Source of the DNA: Gamarada debralockiae | Taxonomy: Eukaryota; Ascomycota; Leotiomycetes; Helotiales; Hyphodiscaceae | Reading direction: 5' to 3' | Assembly: GCA_002803225.1 (NCBI GenBank) | Contig: NXFV01000134.1 | Location: 1-23,401, forward strand | DNA length: 23,401 nt | Shown: positions 20,601 through 23,401 of the stretch, in pieces | Numbering within the stretch: the first letter of the stretch is position 1 | How the letters are laid out: each line of letters starts with the position of its first letter | Notes under the pieces: model-generated | Databases searched by the model: none | What the model saw: the letters and a program-made list of their open reading frames with translations, nothing else | What the model was told of the DNA's origin: nothing | Translations under genes and position numbers: made by a program

Positions 20601-23232
20601 TGCTTCAATCTTGGATGAGCCTCCATGAAGATTGTGTATATGCCCCAGTGTGCTTTCAATGTTCCCAGCATCTTTTCGGGATGTTTTTCGATAATGAAGA
20701 GAAATAACTTCGATAACTGGGAAGGATCCTTCGGGTCGGCAAGTCGGGGACATTGCAGAACCTGCACATCCAAAGCTAACCAATCCTCGAATGAGGTTGA
20801 AACTGCGCCATTCGTCTGCCTTGGCACCGAGTTGAGATACTCGTGGTTTATAAAGGAGCCAAAAGAATGCGAATCTTTTGGTGGATTCTCTTCGCGCACC
20901 AGCCTCAAGAACTCCTTGGCGCCATACACCTCGTCTGTCTCGAAGTACAGATCATGATCGCCGTCGACAGAGACATTGAAATCGTTGAACAAGCAGAAAG
21001 GCGACGATTTGCGCAATCCAAGACTGCTCAATAGCGATACAGGCGGTGGTGGTCGCGTCCAGTATAAATATCGCAAATGGTTGACAGAAGATTTGAGAGT
21101 GATCTCGTCCCATCTTCTCCTGTGCTTCTCCAGGATTAATTTTCTCACTAGGTCCTTATCAGCGTCCACGATTCCAAGTTTTGTAAATAATGTCTTTCTG
21201 GTGGCGTTTCTTATTGCTTTGGGTTCGATCAGCCGCAGACCAAGATCCCAAGGTATCGGCATGTCGTCAGTATCCGGGAAGAAGACAGCCCCGTCGGTAA
21301 TCGAAGTCCACCGCTGATCTCCGAGAGGAATCAAAGGCAGACTCTTCAGATATCGGATTTTCAGCGTCAGAAGTGGTTTTTCGAATACTACCAGGAGTAT
21401 GCGGGCAATACGTTCATGCCAGTCGTCATCAGCCCATTTCATTTTCGAAGTTGATGACATTGCGTCTCTTCCGATTCTTTTGATGCAATCGTGGATACTC
21501 ATAACGCGCAACCCGAGTGTTTTGAGTTTTGGGAGTGCGTCGTGTTCCATAGTACCGTACTTTCGATCAAGATACATCTCCTCTGGTAAATCAGGAACTA
21601 GAGGCTCGCCATAACTGTCTCTAAAATTGGTTGGGACAATCTTAAGTTGACTGATCAGTCGAAGACGGCTTCTGCTTCGTGGCCACAGAACTGGTGTTGT
21701 CTTGATACTCTCTTTGATTCGAGTCAAGAGTTCGGACCAGAAGGGGCTTGAAATTTTATCATCTTCCGGAATGTAGTTCATCCACTGATACTGAAGAATT
21801 GGGTGCTGGCAGAATTGTAAGACAGCATCCACAAATGCTTCAGCTACACCCTCAAGGATAGCTTTGTTTCTCGCATTTTCCATAATGTCTTCCCGACTCG
21901 CTTGTGTAACAAAGTCTGAGTGGATTATGAACTAATCTGTGAGCAGTGAGCTGGTCAATATTCCCTTTGTCACACTTACTGGATATCCAAAATCCCGTAT
22001 AGGCAAGAAGGCGTAAACTTCTTGAGACTTAATATAAGGCCAGTCATCGCCATGGATATCGAGAACAGGGAAGGCGAGGATCACTTCGGCCGTGTTGTAA
22101 TCACGCTGCCCATCAGCTGGCAAGTTGGATAAATTTTTACGAGTGATCCGATATTCGTCTGAACATGTGTCTGCCTCCTCGGCTAGATCCACTGACACGG
22201 TCACCTGGGCCCTCCCGATATTCTGATCGAATTTACAGGAGTAGGTGGTGATAGATTTCACCCTGGTATTCGGCTCCGTCTCTTGTTCATCTTCGTCCTC
22301 TTGTTCATCTTCGCCCTCTTGTTCATCTTCGTCCTCTTGTTCATCTTCGTCCTCTTGTTCATCTTCGTCCTCTTGTTCATCTTCGTCCTCTTGCTCATCT
22401 TCGTCCTCTTGCTCATCTTCACCCCCTTGCGCATCTTCTTCCTCTTGCACGCCTGCGACCTCCTGTACATCTCCGTACTCTTGCACATCTTCGTCGATGA
22501 TGATTTTACTCAACTTCTTCATAAACAAAAGTAGCGTCGGTGGAAGATTATCGAATTGCGAAAGAAGATTGTCAAGATCCAACGAGTCAAGGAGGGTCAA
22601 TGTAATTCTCGTGAGAGGCTCCGCCAAAGTAACATCAGAGGGCTCCCATATTGGAGTAATCATTCCCATCCCGTTGTTTCCAGGTTCATGCTCGAAGAAG
22701 AACGAGAATGGTCCAGATTGGATGTGAACCTTGGATGCTACCATAAATACTGACTTGAATCCAATTCCCTTTTCGCCAATGTAGTACTGTGCATTTCCCC
22801 TTATCTTAGTGCTCTCGCCAATTCTGCAAATGGCTCTGACATTTTCTGGAGTAAAGCCATCTTCGTTGCAATCGATGGAAATTGTATCGGGGCGGATCGT
22901 AAACTTGATATAAGGTTCTGTGCCAAGAGCCTTGGCTCTGGAGTAATTGTTGTCTTCCGCATTTTGGATCAACTCGAAAAGGAACCGAGCATTGCTTCTG
23001 TATAGATTTTGAGCTAATCTAAGGAGGATTAGTAGAAAGGACTTTGAGGACTCAATTCCACAACATACGTTCGAGCAGCAGTTCCCAGACCGATCTGGAG
23101 TTGTTCAATGGCATCCAATGCCTCTTGGTGTGATTGCTCGCGAGCTGTGCGACTGATCCAACCATATTCTTTTGCAATCTTTTCAACAATCTTCTGGGCC
23201 TCTGCTGGCGAAATCACGGGAGGCAGAGACAT
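17605..23232 (-). CDS. GHKL (sacsin-type) ATPase with C-terminal NO VEIN/DUF3883 domain
   Basis: Eight exons: 23232-23069, 23018-21980, 21931-20268, 20206-19867, 19819-19196, 19145-18203, 18153-17848 and 17796-17605. All seven introns (47-61 nt) have GT...AG borders, with CTAAT/CTAAC/CTGAT-like branch sites where visible. The product is about 1756 residues. Residues 55-146 form a GHKL ATP-binding site: N-box FELIQNAEDN (69-78), a DCNEDGF loop (104-110) and YIGEKGIGFKSVF (134-146). Residues about 229-301 are an acidic DEDEQE repeat. A long helical middle is followed by a Ser/Pro-rich disordered linker (about 1425-1510). The end is a NO VEIN/DUF3883-like domain with GAAGELY (Glu about 1589) and YYLEVKATT (Glu 1672, Lys 1674), an E-x-K pattern of the PD-(D/E)xK nuclease fold. 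Relatives include plant NO VEIN and sacsin-like proteins; the fungal role is unknown. A 1-bp excess in TTTT (plus-strand AAAA at 20157-20163 region) puts TGA after VPACF (about residue 971) while homologous-looking sequence EWAPRRWTW continues in the next frame. This is either a sequencing error or a recent null. Confidence 0.85.
20156..20166 (-). other. 1-bp frameshift in the GHKL-DUF3883 gene
   Basis: In exon 4 the coding strand reads GCTTGCTTTTGAATGG. With the exon 3/4 splice fixed by phase (GTC CA joined to G GAC) the frame reaches TGA inside this string. Removing one T from the TTTT run would join LIYVPACF to EWAPRRWTWTTRCIWDG and restores phase agreement with the next four introns. No alternative splice site avoids the stop without losing the conserved segment. 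Confidence 0.7.
22281..22496 (-). repeat. 18-bp in-frame acidic repeat array, 12 units
   Basis: Twelve 18-bp units run without gaps from 22281 to 22496. On the plus strand the consensus is TCTTGTTCATCTTCGTCC. On the coding strand it encodes EDEQED-type hexapeptides. The copies at 22281-22388 are nearly identical (one differs at one base), while those from 22425 to 22496 are diverged, so the array seems to have grown at its 3' side relative to the protein. It lies just after the ATPase core. Confidence 0.95.
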
Positions 23233-23391
23233 CCTGAGAAGCGCTTGTGTCGAAAGGGAGAATATACAACAAAAAGATGCTATAAACCGTTGTGAGTCAA
23301 CGCAAGGACTCGGGGCTTCAGGAAGACGCAAGAGACTGTCTCTTAAGTGCAGCGACCAGTCCCGTTGACTGCGCCGCCAACAAACCAGCAA

Positions 23392-23401
23392 GGGGGGGGG
23401 G
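23392..23401. other. 10-base poly-G at the end of the window
   Basis: The last ten bases are all G, directly after CAAACCAGCAA. This may be a contig end or a low-quality run rather than genomic sequence. It does not affect the gene, whose start lies 159 bases inside. Confidence 0.6.

Noticed and set aside
22281..22496. CRISPR array
   Set aside because: The 18-bp units are directly contiguous without spacers and encode an in-frame peptide repeat in a eukaryotic gene.
22245..22727. 160-codon plus-strand Ser/Cys-rich protein
   Set aside because: It is the antisense reading of the acidic repeat in the ATPase gene; the repeat keeps all frames open.

Overview
The window looks like nuclear DNA of a filamentous ascomycete (Pezizomycotina). 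The evidence is short introns (47-80 nt) with GTATGT/GTAAGT-type donors and CTAAC/CTGAT-like branch sites, fungal-specific families (DUF6604, a small GPI-anchored Ser/Thr protein, a fungal GHKL/NO-VEIN-type protein), and a repeat-induced point mutation (RIP) signature in one transposon. All identifications come from reading the sequence and recalled family features; no database was searched.

Layout. (1) 1-1274: decayed repetitive DNA with a possible transposase tail, a 17-bp minisatellite and a GTTACA hexamer array. (2) 1275-about 6412: a complete-length but dead Helitron on the minus strand. It has a zinc-finger-like N terminus, a DUF6570-like region, a HUH/two-tyrosine Rep domain and a PIF1-type helicase, with more than 25 in-frame stops, nearly all explained by CpA to TpA changes. 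(3) 6413-10519: host-like DNA with one small GPI-anchored protein gene (7689-8036, minus). (4) 10520-about 12830: a DUF6604 pseudogene on the plus strand, broken mainly by frameshifts, so by a different decay route from the Helitron. (5) 12831-14292: gene-poor DNA with a possible hAT transposon end. (6) 14293-15544: a three-exon seven-transmembrane protein gene (minus) whose splice phases close exactly. (7) about 15897-17322: a nested transposon pair. A 443-bp Mutator-like miniature element with long inverted repeats and a perfect 9-bp target duplication sits inside a decayed PIF/Harbinger element with a transposase fragment and many palindromes. (8) 17605-23232: an eight-exon gene (minus) for a protein of about 1756 residues with an N-terminal GHKL/sacsin-type ATPase and a C-terminal NO VEIN/DUF3883 domain carrying an E-x-K nuclease-fold motif. 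It has an internal 18-bp acidic repeat array and one apparent 1-bp frameshift.

The genes do not form an obvious pathway. The region reads as a transposon-rich accessory compartment. The most interesting item is the ATPase plus nuclease-fold-like protein, an architecture that recalls conflict or defence proteins, with a variable-looking repeat and a possible inactivating frameshift. That functional link is inference.
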